Assembly (NCBI RefSeq): GCF_018128945.1
Contig: NZ_CP068393.1
Coordinates: forward strand, 3,038,001-3,102,000
Source: Aristaeella hokkaidonensis
GTDB taxonomy: Bacteria > Bacillota > Clostridia > Christensenellales > Aristaeellaceae
Length of the DNA stretch: 64,000 nt
Reading direction: 5' to 3'
Below, one piece after another: positions 52,968 through 61,831 of the stretch. The notes beneath the pieces are model-generated. The model was not told the DNA's origin. It made no database searches and worked only from the letters and a program-made list of their open reading frames with translations. Each line of letters starts with the position of its first letter. Within the stretch, counting starts at the first letter, position 1. The translations under genes and the position numbers were made by a program.

Positions 52968-54199
52968 TGGGGATCCCGGAACTGCTCGCCCCTGCGGGGA
53001 ATATGGACTCACTGCGTGCGGCTCTGCACTTCGGTGCGGACGCCGTATACGGCGGGATGAAAAAATACGGCTTGCGGGCTTTTGCGGGGAACTTTGATCC
53101 TGACGCCCTGAAGGAAGCGGTGACGCTGACTCACCAGGCAGGGAAAAAGTTCTACGTGACCATGAACAGCTATCCCTTTGACGATGAGCTGGAGGGATTC
53201 GCACAGGCGGCTGCCCAGGCCGCGGAGATCGGCGTGGACGCCGCTATTGTGGCGGATCCCGGCGCGATTGTGACCCTGCGCAAAAAGGTGCCTCAGCTGC
53301 CGGTGCACGTCAGCACCCAGGCAAATACCGTGAACGCTCCGGCGGCGGAACTGTACCGGGAACTGGGCTGTGAACGGGTGATCCTGGCCCGGGAAATGAG
53401 CCTGGAGAGAATCCGTGCCCTGCGTAAGATCCTTGGGGACAGCATCCAGATCGAGACCTTTGTGCACGGCGCCAGCTGCATGGCCTACTCCGGCCGGTGT
53501 ATGCTGTCCGCCTACCTGACAGGCCGGAGCGGCAACCGGGGAGAATGCGCTCAGCCCTGCCGCTGGCAGTACGCGGTGGTGGAGGAAAAACGCCCCGGGG
53601 AATATCTGCCGGTGGCGGAGGATGAAAAGGGAACTTACCTCTTTTCTGCCCGGGATCTGTGCCTGATGCCGCTGCTCCCCGATCTTTGCGAAGCAGGCGT
53701 ATCCAGCCTGAAGATCGAGGGCCGGATGAAAACGGAATATTACGTAGCCGTGGTGACCGGTGCGTACCGGCGGGCCCTGGACCTGCTGAAGCAGGGACGG
53801 GAAACCTTCATGGAAAAGCTTCCGGAACTGACAGAGGAGCTGCAGTGTGCCAGCCACCGGAAGAGCGATACGGGCTTCCTGGAAGGGAATCCGGAGATCC
53901 CCGGAGAGGCGGAAGGCTTCTGGCAGGCCCGGGAATACGTGGGCCGCATTACAGAAGACGCGGGGGAAGACGGCACAGCAAAAATCCTGCTGAAGAACCG
54001 GTTCTTTGCCGGAGATGAGCTTGAGCTGATGACACCTTCCGGAGTCCGGAAGATTACGGCAAAATCTTTTATCCGCGAAAAAACCGGAGAGACCCTGGAC
54101 ACGCTGGGCGTGGCCGGGGAAATTATCCGGATGGAACTGCCGGGGAGCCGCTGCGGGGATATGCTGCGGGGACCGGTCCGCAACCACCGGAAAGAATAA
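52967..54199 (+). CDS. Peptidase U32-family protein
   Basis: 410 aa. U32 signature ETFVHGASCMAYSGRCMLSAYL with its cysteines, then NRGECAQPCRWQY. N-terminal barrel: ELLAPAGNMDSLRAAL and GADAVYGGMKKYGLRAFAGNF. Despite the family name, characterised members such as RlhA and TrhP act in hydroxylation of rRNA or tRNA bases and use prephenate and iron-sulfur chemistry. A TrhP-like tRNA role is the likelier one here. One-base overlap with mltG. Confidence 0.88.
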   Translation: MGIPELLAPAGNMDSLRAALHFGADAVYGGMKKYGLRAFAGNFDPDALKEAVTLTHQAGKKFYVTMNSYPFDDELEGFAQAAAQAAEIGVDAAIVADPGAIVTLRKKVPQLPVHVSTQANTVNAPAAELYRELGCERVILAREMSLERIRALRKILGDSIQIETFVHGASCMAYSGRCMLSAYLTGRSGNRGECAQPCRWQYAVVEEKRPGEYLPVAEDEKGTYLFSARDLCLMPLLPDLCEAGVSSLKIEGRMKTEYYVAVVTGAYRRALDLLKQGRETFMEKLPELTEELQCASHRKSDTGFLEGNPEIPGEAEGFWQAREYVGRITEDAGEDGTAKILLKNRFFAGDELELMTPSGVRKITAKSFIREKTGETLDTLGVAGEIIRMELPGSRCGDMLRGPVRNHRKE

Positions 54200-54226
54200 C
54201 AAGGGATACTGGAGAAGAGTACTGAA

Positions 54227-55987
54227 ATGGCGAAACTGAAACGGTATGACCTGTATGAGGGCGACGATGATATCATCTCTGACCCTCTTCCGGGGAAAAA
54301 ACCGCTGGGCCGGGATGAGGGACTGAAGGCCCGGGACGAGTACGACCGCCGGGTGGAAGAGGAAGCCCGCAAGCGGCGTTATTTTGCGTCCAATGAAGAG
54401 GACGACGGTCTTGGAGCCCCTTCCACGCTCTTCGATGATTTTGACCGTTTTGAAGCCCATACGCCGGTAAGGAATTCCCGGCCGAAATATAAGAGAAAAG
54501 AAAAACATCGTGGAGCCTGGGCGGCAGTGATCTTCTTTTGCCTGCTCCTGCTGGCAGGTATGGCCATTGCTGTGGTACCCCAGCTGACCGGCGTCCGTTA
54601 CAAATTCCTGCCGAACCTGGCTTTTGTGAATGGTAACCTGATTATCCAGGACGGCGGACGGGAGGACTTCTTTGATGAATGCCGGAAAGAGGTTTACTCC
54701 GGCAAGATCTATCCCGGAATCTATATCGATGACGAACATGTAGGCGGCCTGACCAAAGAGGAAGCCATACGCAAAATCTCCAGCCTTCACAATGACGCTG
54801 CCGGTGCTTTTGACATCACCGTATCGGTAGGCAATGAGAGCTGGCATGTAAACAGTGAACGTGTTCCGGTTTCCCGGAACACGGAAGAGGTTGTGGAAAA
54901 AGCCTGGGCAACCGGCCGCGGCAATACTTCCGGTCTGAAGGACGGGGCAGTAACTCCCTTCCAGGAACACGTTAATCAGGTTTCCGGTCTCCGGACATAC
55001 CCTGCGACCTTTGCCACGAAGCAGGATTATGACCATGAGGCACTGCGGAACCTGACAGATGGTATTGTGAACTATGTGAACCGGGAACCTGTCAACAGCA
55101 TGGTTTACTCCTTTGACTTCAACAGTAAAACCTTTACGTTTACGGATGACCAGCCCGGCGCTAAGATTGATCCGGACCAGCTCTACGCACAGCTGACGGA
55201 AGTGCTGGATTCCGGTACTACGAAGCAGGAACTGCGGGTCGTGCCGGAAAAGGTGATTGCGGATCTGACCAAGGCTGAACTGATGAACTCCTTCGGCCTG
55301 ATTTCCGCCTATACCACCAATACCACGAAGGATAAAAACCGTAACGCCAACATCGAACTGAGCGCCCAGGCAATCAGCGGCATCACCGTTCAGCCGGGAG
55401 AAACCTTTTCTTTCAACGGCGCCACAGGCGAGCGGACGGCAGCCAAGGGATATAAGGAAGCCCCTGCCATTTCCGGCGGCCAGAGCAAGGACGAGGTCGG
55501 CGGCGGCGTCTGCCAGACCAGCTCCACCCTGTTCAACGCTGTTGTGCGGGCAGACCTGGAAATCGTTGAGCGCAATGCTCACGCCTGGCCCTCCAGCTAT
55601 ATTGAGAAAGGCTTTGACGCTACGGTCAACTGGCCGGGCCTGGACTTTAAATTCAAAAACAACACGGATCAGCCGATCTTTATCGTAGCCGGATACAGCA
55701 ACCGCCAGGTAACAGTGAACATTTACGGCATGAGTCTCGGACCGGGTGTGAAGATCGACCTGGAAAGCGAACTGGTTCGGACGATTCCCCAGCCGGAAGG
55801 CATCAACTATGTGCTCAATACCAGTCTGGCTCCCGGTGAAACCAAGAAAACCGTCACCGGCCGGAAGGGCTATGAGGTAAACACCTGGAAAGTCTGGTAC
55901 CAGGGCAACCGGGAAATCAAACGGGAAGTCCTGTTCAAGACCACCTACAAGGCCTACCAGGAAACCATGGAATATAACCCGCAGTAA
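54227..55987 (+). CDS. VanW-family protein with peptidoglycan-binding-like domain
   Basis: 586 aa. A charged cytosolic N-terminus (about 100 residues with many DE and KR) and one membrane helix (AWAAVIFFCLLLLAGMAIAVV) precede an extracellular PG-binding-4-like region (VGGLTKEEAIRKISSL; QPGAKIDPDQLYAQL). The VanW domain has ITVQPGETFSFNGATGERTAAKGYKEAP, GGGVCQTSSTLFNAVV and FDATVNWPGLDFKFKNNTDQPIF. A C-terminal G5-like strand segment follows. Role at the cell wall not established; grouped with mltG. Confidence 0.88.
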   Translation: MAKLKRYDLYEGDDDIISDPLPGKKPLGRDEGLKARDEYDRRVEEEARKRRYFASNEEDDGLGAPSTLFDDFDRFEAHTPVRNSRPKYKRKEKHRGAWAAVIFFCLLLLAGMAIAVVPQLTGVRYKFLPNLAFVNGNLIIQDGGREDFFDECRKEVYSGKIYPGIYIDDEHVGGLTKEEAIRKISSLHNDAAGAFDITVSVGNESWHVNSERVPVSRNTEEVVEKAWATGRGNTSGLKDGAVTPFQEHVNQVSGLRTYPATFATKQDYDHEALRNLTDGIVNYVNREPVNSMVYSFDFNSKTFTFTDDQPGAKIDPDQLYAQLTEVLDSGTTKQELRVVPEKVIADLTKAELMNSFGLISAYTTNTTKDKNRNANIELSAQAISGITVQPGETFSFNGATGERTAAKGYKEAPAISGGQSKDEVGGGVCQTSSTLFNAVVRADLEIVERNAHAWPSSYIEKGFDATVNWPGLDFKFKNNTDQPIFIVAGYSNRQVTVNIYGMSLGPGVKIDLESELVRTIPQPEGINYVLNTSLAPGETKKTVTGRKGYEVNTWKVWYQGNREIKREVLFKTTYKAYQETMEYNPQ

Positions 55988-56000
55988 GTATAAACACTCA

Positions 56001-56029
56001 TTGCATCGAAAAAGGGATTATGCTATAAT
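56001..56029 (+). promoter_or_regulatory. Promoter of tRNA-Leu
   Basis: TTGCAT, 17-bp spacer, TGC-TATAAT (extended -10). Start about three bases before the tRNA. Confidence 0.85.
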
Positions 56030-56038
56030 CCCCTCGAT

Positions 56039-56121
56039 GCCGAAGTGGCGGAATGGCAGACGCCGCGGATTCAAAATCCGTTGCCCTCAAAAGCGTGCGG
56101 GTTCAAGTCCCGCCTTCGGCA
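56039..56121 (+). tRNA. tRNA-Leu (anticodon CAA)
   Basis: Acceptor GCCGAAG pairs with CTTCGGC, discriminator A. The anticodon stem-loop GGATTCAAAATCC gives CAA. A long variable arm of class II and GGGTTCAAGTCCC as T arm are present. CCA is not encoded. It is the insertion site of the element that follows. Confidence 0.95.
56098..56121 (+). other. Candidate attL within the tRNA-Leu 3' end
   Basis: The T arm and acceptor of the tRNA are the usual crossover for tyrosine integrases, and integrated genes begin right after. I find no second copy of this segment downstream, so attR should lie beyond 64000. Confidence 0.45.
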
Positions 56122-56129
56122 CGCGAAAG

Positions 56130-56160
56130 AACCCTGTAATCTCAACGGTTACAGGGTTTT
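56130..56160 (+). terminator. Terminator behind tRNA-Leu
   Basis: AACCCTGTAA and TTACAGGGTT arms with a 9-nt loop, then TTCT. Confidence 0.82.
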
Positions 56161-56179
56161 CTGATGCCCAAAATGGCGA

Positions 56180-56200
56180 TTTGACCCTAATTTTGACCCT
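56180..56200 (+). repeat. TTTGACCCT direct repeat, candidate integrase arm sites
   Basis: TTTGACCCT occurs at 56180 and 56192, 12 bp apart, about 60 bp inside the element. Short direct repeats here commonly bind the integrase N-terminal domain. The rest of the 222-bp gap to the first gene is AT-rich without other signals. Confidence 0.4.
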
Positions 56201-56383
56201 TTTTGGGATGAAGAGAGTGCTTGAGAAGCATTGACTGAAAAGTGCAGGCAAGTGGATTAATGCCTTTTTGATTTTTCTTATTTTTGATATTATAGAAAAG
56301 AAGATTATATTCCTTAATGTGAAAACTATCATATGATTATCTTAAACTATGGTGGATGATAAAGTTGATCAGGAGGAGCTAGA

Positions 56384-57619
56384 ATGATACTCATTGCGAA
56401 CAAATCATGGGAGAGTTTAGAAGCACAGGATGTTAAAAGATTTCTTACTGAATTAGAAGATATAGATGAGAACTTCTTTTTTGAATTTAAGGATGATAGA
56501 GAGTCTCCTGACAAGCTTATAAAGGAAATATCTGCATTATCAAACACATATGGTGGTTACGTTTTTTTAGGTGTAGGAGATGATCGAACAATTAGAGGAT
56601 GTACGAATTGGACAGAAGAAAGAATTCACAATGTAATATATAATGGTATTACACCGACTCCAATTTTTGATGTTAAAAGCTTTTGTATTGATGATAACAA
56701 CACGATAATAATAATAAAAATTGAAGAAGGTAATATGCCGCCATATATAACAAATAAAGGAACTATTTTTACTCGCATTTCGTCTGGTTCTATGCCCATT
56801 AAAGAATCAAGTACTCTTCTTCAATTATACAATAAAAGAGAAGACATGCTAAAGCGACTTAGCAGAAAAATAGAGCTAGAACCTATTTGTGATCGACAGT
56901 TTATTCCCCCCAATTTATGTGCTTATCTTGATGTTGGTTTTTCATTAACATGTTCTGAAGAAACACAGTTTCAAAAGAACTTTTATTTATGGGATTTTTC
57001 AAAAACTTGTGAACTGTTAGAGAAATTTCATACTCCATATAGTATTTCACAATTAGGAGATGCTTATCTTATTTCTTTTAGTGGAATTCGTGGAGAAGAA
57101 AACGGAATCAGCCAATTAATACCTGGTGGAATACATAATTTTATGGAAATTATGTATGATGGGAGCGTAAAATTCCGAGCCATTATGCTATCAAAAGATG
57201 ATTGTTCATGTGTAGGAAAAGTAAATCTTTTTTCTTCTACTTCATTAGCAATAGTATATCAGATGATCTATGAAACAATTATGTCTGAGCCGCTTGATCA
57301 AATTTTCTTATATGCTCATAAATATGAGAGTCTACACGTAATAAGACAATTTATTCCATACTACGAAACAGATGGTTTTCTTACAGATAAAAATGAGATT
57401 GAAAAGTATCAGAATTATAATAGGAAGCATAAAGCGCGGTATGGTAATAATTTGATGATTGTTAGTAACCGAATCCCTAAAACTGATTTCTTCGTTTATG
57501 ATAAAAGATGGTTCCAAATGAATGGTATTCCATTTAATAAGAGTACAATAATTCAGAAAATGTTTTCCACTAACTTTCTCAATTTGGGATATATGGATTC
57601 TATTTTGTCTGAGGAATAA
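56384..57619 (+). CDS. AlbA_2/Schlafen-type putative DNA- or nucleotide-binding protein
   Basis: 411 aa, strongly AT-rich compared with everything around it. The N-terminal 140 residues match the AlbA_2 (Schlafen AlbA-like) domain: EFKDDRESPDKLIKEISALSNTYGGYVFLGVGDDRTIRG, then IIIIKIEEGNMPPYITNKGTIFTRISSGSMPI. The remaining 270 residues have no family I recognise. AGGAGGAG precedes the ATG. Genes with this domain between an attachment site and the integrase are often defence or regulatory cargo; that is inference. It converges on the integrase across a shared terminator. Confidence 0.8.
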   Translation: MILIANKSWESLEAQDVKRFLTELEDIDENFFFEFKDDRESPDKLIKEISALSNTYGGYVFLGVGDDRTIRGCTNWTEERIHNVIYNGITPTPIFDVKSFCIDDNNTIIIIKIEEGNMPPYITNKGTIFTRISSGSMPIKESSTLLQLYNKREDMLKRLSRKIELEPICDRQFIPPNLCAYLDVGFSLTCSEETQFQKNFYLWDFSKTCELLEKFHTPYSISQLGDAYLISFSGIRGEENGISQLIPGGIHNFMEIMYDGSVKFRAIMLSKDDCSCVGKVNLFSSTSLAIVYQMIYETIMSEPLDQIFLYAHKYESLHVIRQFIPYYETDGFLTDKNEIEKYQNYNRKHKARYGNNLMIVSNRIPKTDFFVYDKRWFQMNGIPFNKSTIIQKMFSTNFLNLGYMDSILSEE

Positions 57620-57623
57620 AAAA

Positions 57624-57666
57624 AGCAGCTGCTGGCATTTATCATTCCGGCAGCTGCTCTGTTTTT
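57624..57666. terminator. Shared terminator between AlbA_2 gene and integrase
   Basis: AGCAGCTGCTGG and CCGGCAGCTGCT arms (one G-U pair), A-rich before and TTTTT after, so usable from both sides. Confidence 0.82.
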
Positions 57667-57669
57667 GGA

Positions 57670-58887
57670 TCATTGCAATGCTTCCAGGAAGGCCTGCATC
57701 CGGTTGGCGCTGTCCTTCTGCATCTGTTCATCCACGTGTCCATATACATCCAGCGTAAAGGCTACTGTTGCATGACCGAGGTTAGAGGATACCGTCTTGA
57801 TGTTTGTTCCCTGCTCCAGGGCAAGGGTGGCATACGTGTGCCTCAGATCATGGAAGCGGGTGGCGGGGATACCGGCTTCTGCTGCACAGCGCTTGAAATT
57901 CTCATAGGCTGTGTACTTGGAGATATGATTTCCGAGCTCGTCTGTGAACACAAAGCCTTCTTCATTTTTCCAGCACTTGCCGGCTTTCAGCTTCATTTCA
58001 CTCTGCTTGGTCTTCTGCCGCTTCAGCATTTTTATGACGTTGTCCGCTACCATGAAGGTTCTGCTCTTACTGTTTTTCAGCGGCAGGAACTTGTATTCGG
58101 ATCCGGTTTCACGCTGCTTCTGCAGCTGGCGGTAGATGGTCATCATGCCGGTATCAAGATTGATGCAGTCCCAGGTCAGGCCGATGATCTCGCCCTGCCG
58201 CAGTCCGGTAAACATGGTGACATAGATCAGTTCCTCATAGGGATTTCCCTTGATGGCTTTCAGCAGAGCGTTGAGGTTTTCACCGGTCACCGGATGCATT
58301 TCAGTCTTGCGGACCTTGGGCAGGGTCAGCGCGCTACAGATATTTGTTGAGATATAACCCAGCTTGACTGCCTGGCTGAGGGCACTGTGCAGTACGCTGT
58401 TCATGTTCTTGATGGACTTGGCGGACAGGCCCTTCCGTTGCTTGACGATATCCTTGCCCTTCCAGTTCTTCTGCTTCAGCTTATACGGCTCCATCAGCTT
58501 GTTATACACATGCTGGACCATCGGGGCAGTCAGCTCGGGAAGGCGTACAGCGCCGAGATTGGGCTTTAGGTGTACCCGGATCTGATACTTGTACTGGTCC
58601 AATGTGGCGGGCTTTACATCCTTGTTATAGTCCTCAATCCAGATATCCAGCCAGGTTCCGAGGGTCATCTTCGTAGGCTCCGTATACACACCCAGGTCAA
58701 TCTCGCTGGTGATCTGCTTCAGCCTTATCCGCACTTCCTTCTGCGTTTTGCCGTAGACAGATTTCTGGTTCGGTTTCCCGGTACGCGGATTAAAGCCGTA
58801 TGAATACCGGCCTTCCCAGCGGCCGTCCGGCCGTTTCCGGATGGTGCCGTCTCCGTTGGCGCCCCTGGTGTTACTTCTCTTCGGCAT
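57670..58887 (-). CDS. int: Tyrosine site-specific integrase
   Basis: 405 aa. The N-terminal arm-binding domain (about 1-65, GDGTIRKRPDGRWEGRYSYG) and the SAM-like core-binding domain (about 75-190) precede the catalytic domain. Catalytic set: Arg in FTGLRQGEIIGL (about 230), HDLRHTYA (about 345), LGHAT and the Tyr nucleophile in LDVYGHV (about 380). All residues are present, so the enzyme should be active. Its start overlaps the end of the repressor gene by 17 bases, so the two are cotranscribed. It should insert the element into tRNA-Leu. Confidence 0.95.
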   Translation of the reverse strand: MPKRSNTRGANGDGTIRKRPDGRWEGRYSYGFNPRTGKPNQKSVYGKTQKEVRIRLKQITSEIDLGVYTEPTKMTLGTWLDIWIEDYNKDVKPATLDQYKYQIRVHLKPNLGAVRLPELTAPMVQHVYNKLMEPYKLKQKNWKGKDIVKQRKGLSAKSIKNMNSVLHSALSQAVKLGYISTNICSALTLPKVRKTEMHPVTGENLNALLKAIKGNPYEELIYVTMFTGLRQGEIIGLTWDCINLDTGMMTIYRQLQKQRETGSEYKFLPLKNSKSRTFMVADNVIKMLKRQKTKQSEMKLKAGKCWKNEEGFVFTDELGNHISKYTAYENFKRCAAEAGIPATRFHDLRHTYATLALEQGTNIKTVSSNLGHATVAFTLDVYGHVDEQMQKDSANRMQAFLEALQ

Positions 58888-59527
58888 CCTTTACAGTCCC
58901 TTCATTCTCTGTCGGTTCTGCCAGTTTGGCTTCCCTTTCTCTTTCAACGACCTCCATGAAGTCCTCATATGCTTCATAATACCCTGTGGAGCTATAGTCT
59001 CCGGCTTTAGCGTTGTCCAGCATATGCAGCAGATTCTGCTTCAGTACATCGGAAAAAAACTCATGGCTCATCCGGCATTCAATAAACTTGTCATCCTTAT
59101 ATGACATCAGTTCTGAAAGATAATAACCTTTCTCTTCGGGAACATAGGACATATACCGGGACAGGGCAGTCAGAACATCCGGAGAGGAAAGGGCCATGTT
59201 GAGACCTTCCTGCCGGAAAGATTGGCGCTCATGAAAAGAACGCAGGCAGTTGAGCGCCTTGTCATCCAGGCCTAAGGCATTATGGAAGGAAACATTTATT
59301 GTTTCCACTCCATTCACCAGGTAGTCCAGTGTTAAATGGAAGAGATCACACAGGGCACAGGCTTCCTCCAGCGTGAAAGGCCGGTCTCCCATTTCCTTGC
59401 TTTTGACCGCGCTTCTGGAGATCATCAGGTAATCAGCGAGCTGTTCCTGTGACCATCCTTTCTGCTTTCTTGCGGCTTCAACCCGTGCGCCCATACCTTC
59501 TTTTTTCTTATCAGTCGTACGTGCCAT
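58871..59527 (-). CDS. HTH (Cro/CI-type) repressor of the element
   Basis: 218 aa from ATG 59527 (GGGAGG about ten bases ahead). Residues 8-65 are an XRE-type helix-turn-helix (GARVEAARKQKGWSQEQLADYLMISRSAVKSKEMG). The helical C-terminal part may sense an inducer or dimerise. Divergent from the excisionase-primase genes, with two matched operators in between. It should act as the lysogeny-type switch, like Stl in phage satellites. No self-cleavage (LexA-like) domain is seen, so induction probably uses another signal. Confidence 0.85.
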   Translation of the reverse strand: MARTTDKKKEGMGARVEAARKQKGWSQEQLADYLMISRSAVKSKEMGDRPFTLEEACALCDLFHLTLDYLVNGVETINVSFHNALGLDDKALNCLRSFHERQSFRQEGLNMALSSPDVLTALSRYMSYVPEEKGYYLSELMSYKDDKFIECRMSHEFFSDVLKQNLLHMLDNAKAGDYSSTGYYEAYEDFMEVVEREREAKLAEPTENEGTVKDAEEK

Positions 59528-59558
59528 AAAGCGGTGATCCTCCCTGATTGGTTCATTT

Positions 59559-59582
59559 GTACCAATGCATTGAAATTGGTAC
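59559..59582. promoter_or_regulatory. Operator O1 of the element switch
   Basis: GTACCAAT, 8-bp spacer, ATTGGTAC: a perfect inverted repeat. It overlaps a TTGAAA -35 box (59570-59575) that pairs with an extended -10 TGTTACCAT (59590-59598) directing transcription to the excisionase. Confidence 0.7.
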
Positions 59583-59604
59583 ATACGCATGTTACCATAA
59601 TTAC

Positions 59605-59628
59605 GTACCAAAAGCAAGCGATTGGTAC
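59605..59628. promoter_or_regulatory. Operator O2 of the element switch
   Basis: GTACCAAA, 8-bp spacer, ATTGGTAC: same 8-8-8 design as O1, centre 46 bp away, covering the expected start of excisionase transcription. Confidence 0.68.
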
Positions 59629-59674
59629 GAAAAATAGAAAAGGCCGTATTGACCGGCAGGAGGAAAGAATAGAT

Positions 59675-59878
59675 ATGACTGAAAAACTGACTCTCTCTGT
59701 TGAGGAAGCTGGCAAACTGCTGGGCGTTTCCCGGCAGGTGGCTTACCAGCTGATCCACCGTGCGGATTTCCCGACGCTGCGTATCGGCCGACGCGTGCTG
59801 GTTCCGAAGAAGCAGCTGGAAGCCTGGATGGACCGCATGACAAATACTATGGAGGGAATCGACCATGACGTCGGTTGA
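59675..59878 (+). CDS. Excisionase/AlpA-like small HTH DNA-binding protein
   Basis: 67 aa. A MerR-like excisionase fold: LTLSVEEAGKLLGVSRQVAYQLIHRADFPTLRIGRRVLVPKKQLEAWM. AGGAGG lies upstream of ATG 59675. First gene of the divergent early operon, and it overlaps the primase gene by 14 bases. Such proteins bend the attachment site for excision and can also activate early genes. Confidence 0.88.
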   Translation: MTEKLTLSVEEAGKLLGVSRQVAYQLIHRADFPTLRIGRRVLVPKKQLEAWMDRMTNTMEGIDHDVG

Positions 59879-61736
59879 CAGCGCCCTGGAACTTGCTGCT
59901 GCAGGGTATCGCGTCTTTCCGGCTCACGGAATCGACCGGTCCGGGGAATGCACTTGCGGGAAACGCGGATGTCCGTCTGCCGGAAAGCATCCGGCTTTCA
60001 GTGGCTGGCAGGGGAAAGCGACTTCGGACAGGAAGAAAGTCGAGCAGATGTGGCTCGGGCGGGATTACTTCAATCCTGCTATCGCCACAGGAAGCGGACT
60101 GGTTGTCCTGGACGTGGATGGACAGGAAGGTATGGACAGTCTCCGGGAGCTGGAGGCTGTCCATGGACCCCTTCCGGCGACCCGTACGGTCCGGACCGGC
60201 AGCGGCGGCTATCATTATTATTTCCATACCGCCGTCAATATCCGGAACAGTGTCCGGACCATCGGCAAAGGGCTGGATATCCGCGGTGACGGCGGCCTTG
60301 TCATTGCTCCCGGCGCAGTGCACCGGAGCGGCGGAAGATACCAGTGGGTGGAAGGAAAAGGGATCCGGGATATCCGGGAAGCGGAGATTCCGCCCTGGCT
60401 CCTGAACCTGATGGTATCCGAAGTAAAACAGCCGAAAGAGAAAAAGGGAAAGAAAGAGAAACCCGATGGGAAGAAAGAACAGCCTTCCATAAACCTGGAT
60501 GCGGATATTCCCGAAGGACAGCGGAATGAATCGCTGAACCGGATCGCCTTTATACTCCGGAAACAGCAGGGAAAAACGATGAAGGAAATCGATGTGTTTC
60601 TTCACCGGCTGAATCAGGAGAAGTGCAAGCCGCCCCTTTCGGATAAAGAAGTAGACCTGATTATCCGTTCTGTGGACGAACTGTCCCGGGAAGGCGGGGC
60701 GGAGGATGAATTCAGGAATAACCATCCGACCGGCCTGGTCTGTGCCGCCGATGTGGAAGATGCGGAAACACAGTTTCTGGTAAAACCTTACTTGCCTGTG
60801 GGCAAACTGACCCTGATCCAGGGCAATCCCGGGGAAGGCAAAACAGCATTTGCCTGTTACCTGGCCGCCAGGGTTTCCACCGGCACAGATATGCTGGGTG
60901 TTCCCTGCGGACAGGGCAATGTCCTGATTCTTTCCGTGGAGGATGACCAGCCGGAGCTGAAGAGGCGAATCGCGGCCAACGGCGGAGACCTGTCGAAATG
61001 CTTTTTTGTGGCGGAAGCCAGTATGCTTTCTTTTATATCCCCAGAAGTGGAAGCGTATATCAAACAAGCGGAAGCAAAGCTGGTGATCTTCGACCCCTTC
61101 CAGTCCTTCCTGGGCTCAAAAGTGGATATGCACCGGGCGAATGAGACCCGGCCGGTCCTGGCCCAGCTGGCGGATGTCGCTGACCGGACGAGGTGTGCTA
61201 TTGCCCTGATCTGCCACATGGCGAAGGGCCTGCAGGACACCCCTGCGGTGCTGCGCTCCCTGGGATCTACAGATATTCCTGGTGCCAGCCGTTCCATTAT
61301 GCAGATCGGCAGGGCGGACGATAACCCGAACCAGCGCCTCATGGTGCATGTCAAATGCTCCAATGCGGCAAATGGGAAAAGCCTGCTATTCTCCATCGGG
61401 GAGAAAGCGAAGATCAGCAATATCAGTTTTACGGATAAGGATGAATCCAATTTCTACACTTTCGGGAAGAAGACCCGTGATGCTGCCAATGATGAGTTTA
61501 TGTATGAAGAGATCCGGAATGCTTTACGAGAGATCGTGAAGGAAAGCCCCCAGGGCAGGTTTGTCCTGTATTCCGAACTGGGTTTTGCTGCGCCGAAGGG
61601 CGTACAGATGAAGCGCCTGTTGCTGACGCTGAAGGCTAGGCTGGAAGCGGATGGGATTGCTATTGGGGATTTTAAGCGGAAGAGCGAGTGCATGTCCGTC
61701 TGGGTTGCACCGTATATTGATGATTTTCTGCTTTGA
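59865..61736 (+). CDS. Primase-polymerase fused to RepA-type AAA+ helicase
   Basis: 623 aa. The N-terminal prim-pol domain (about 5-185) has GYRVFPAHG, GKHPAFSGWQGKAT, VVLDVDGQEGM with metal-binding acids, TGSGGYHYYF and KGLDIRGDGGLVIAPGAVH. A Lys-rich linker and a PriCT-like helical region (about 215-285) follow. The RecA/RepA-like ATPase has Walker A GNPGEGKTA (about 320), Walker B LVIFDPF (about 405) and LICHMAKG, as in plasmid and satellite helicases. It likely starts and unwinds the element's own origin, which fits the repeats at 62342-62535. Overlaps the excisionase gene. Confidence 0.92.
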   Translation: MTSVDSALELAAAGYRVFPAHGIDRSGECTCGKRGCPSAGKHPAFSGWQGKATSDRKKVEQMWLGRDYFNPAIATGSGLVVLDVDGQEGMDSLRELEAVHGPLPATRTVRTGSGGYHYYFHTAVNIRNSVRTIGKGLDIRGDGGLVIAPGAVHRSGGRYQWVEGKGIRDIREAEIPPWLLNLMVSEVKQPKEKKGKKEKPDGKKEQPSINLDADIPEGQRNESLNRIAFILRKQQGKTMKEIDVFLHRLNQEKCKPPLSDKEVDLIIRSVDELSREGGAEDEFRNNHPTGLVCAADVEDAETQFLVKPYLPVGKLTLIQGNPGEGKTAFACYLAARVSTGTDMLGVPCGQGNVLILSVEDDQPELKRRIAANGGDLSKCFFVAEASMLSFISPEVEAYIKQAEAKLVIFDPFQSFLGSKVDMHRANETRPVLAQLADVADRTRCAIALICHMAKGLQDTPAVLRSLGSTDIPGASRSIMQIGRADDNPNQRLMVHVKCSNAANGKSLLFSIGEKAKISNISFTDKDESNFYTFGKKTRDAANDEFMYEEIRNALREIVKESPQGRFVLYSELGFAAPKGVQMKRLLLTLKARLEADGIAIGDFKRKSECMSVWVAPYIDDFLL

Positions 61737-61751
61737 TAAAGAGTATTACAC

Positions 61752-61796
61752 CATTTACATTTCCTACATCCGCCGTCAATGTAGAAAATGTAAATG
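61752..61796. repeat. 18-bp inverted repeat after the primase-helicase gene
   Basis: CATTTACATTTCCTACAT (61752-61769) and ATGTAGAAAATGTAAATG (61779-61796) are reverse complements with one mismatch, 9-nt loop CCGCCGTCA. No T-tract follows directly. A protein-binding site or origin structure is possible. Confidence 0.6.
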
Positions 61797-61831
61797 ATGT
61801 ATATATAGTGCATCAGGAGAGGAGGTGATAA

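Noticed and set aside
53009..55582. 857-residue open frame antisense to the U32 and vanW genes
   Set aside because: It spans two real, divergent-family genes and reads as shadow peptide.
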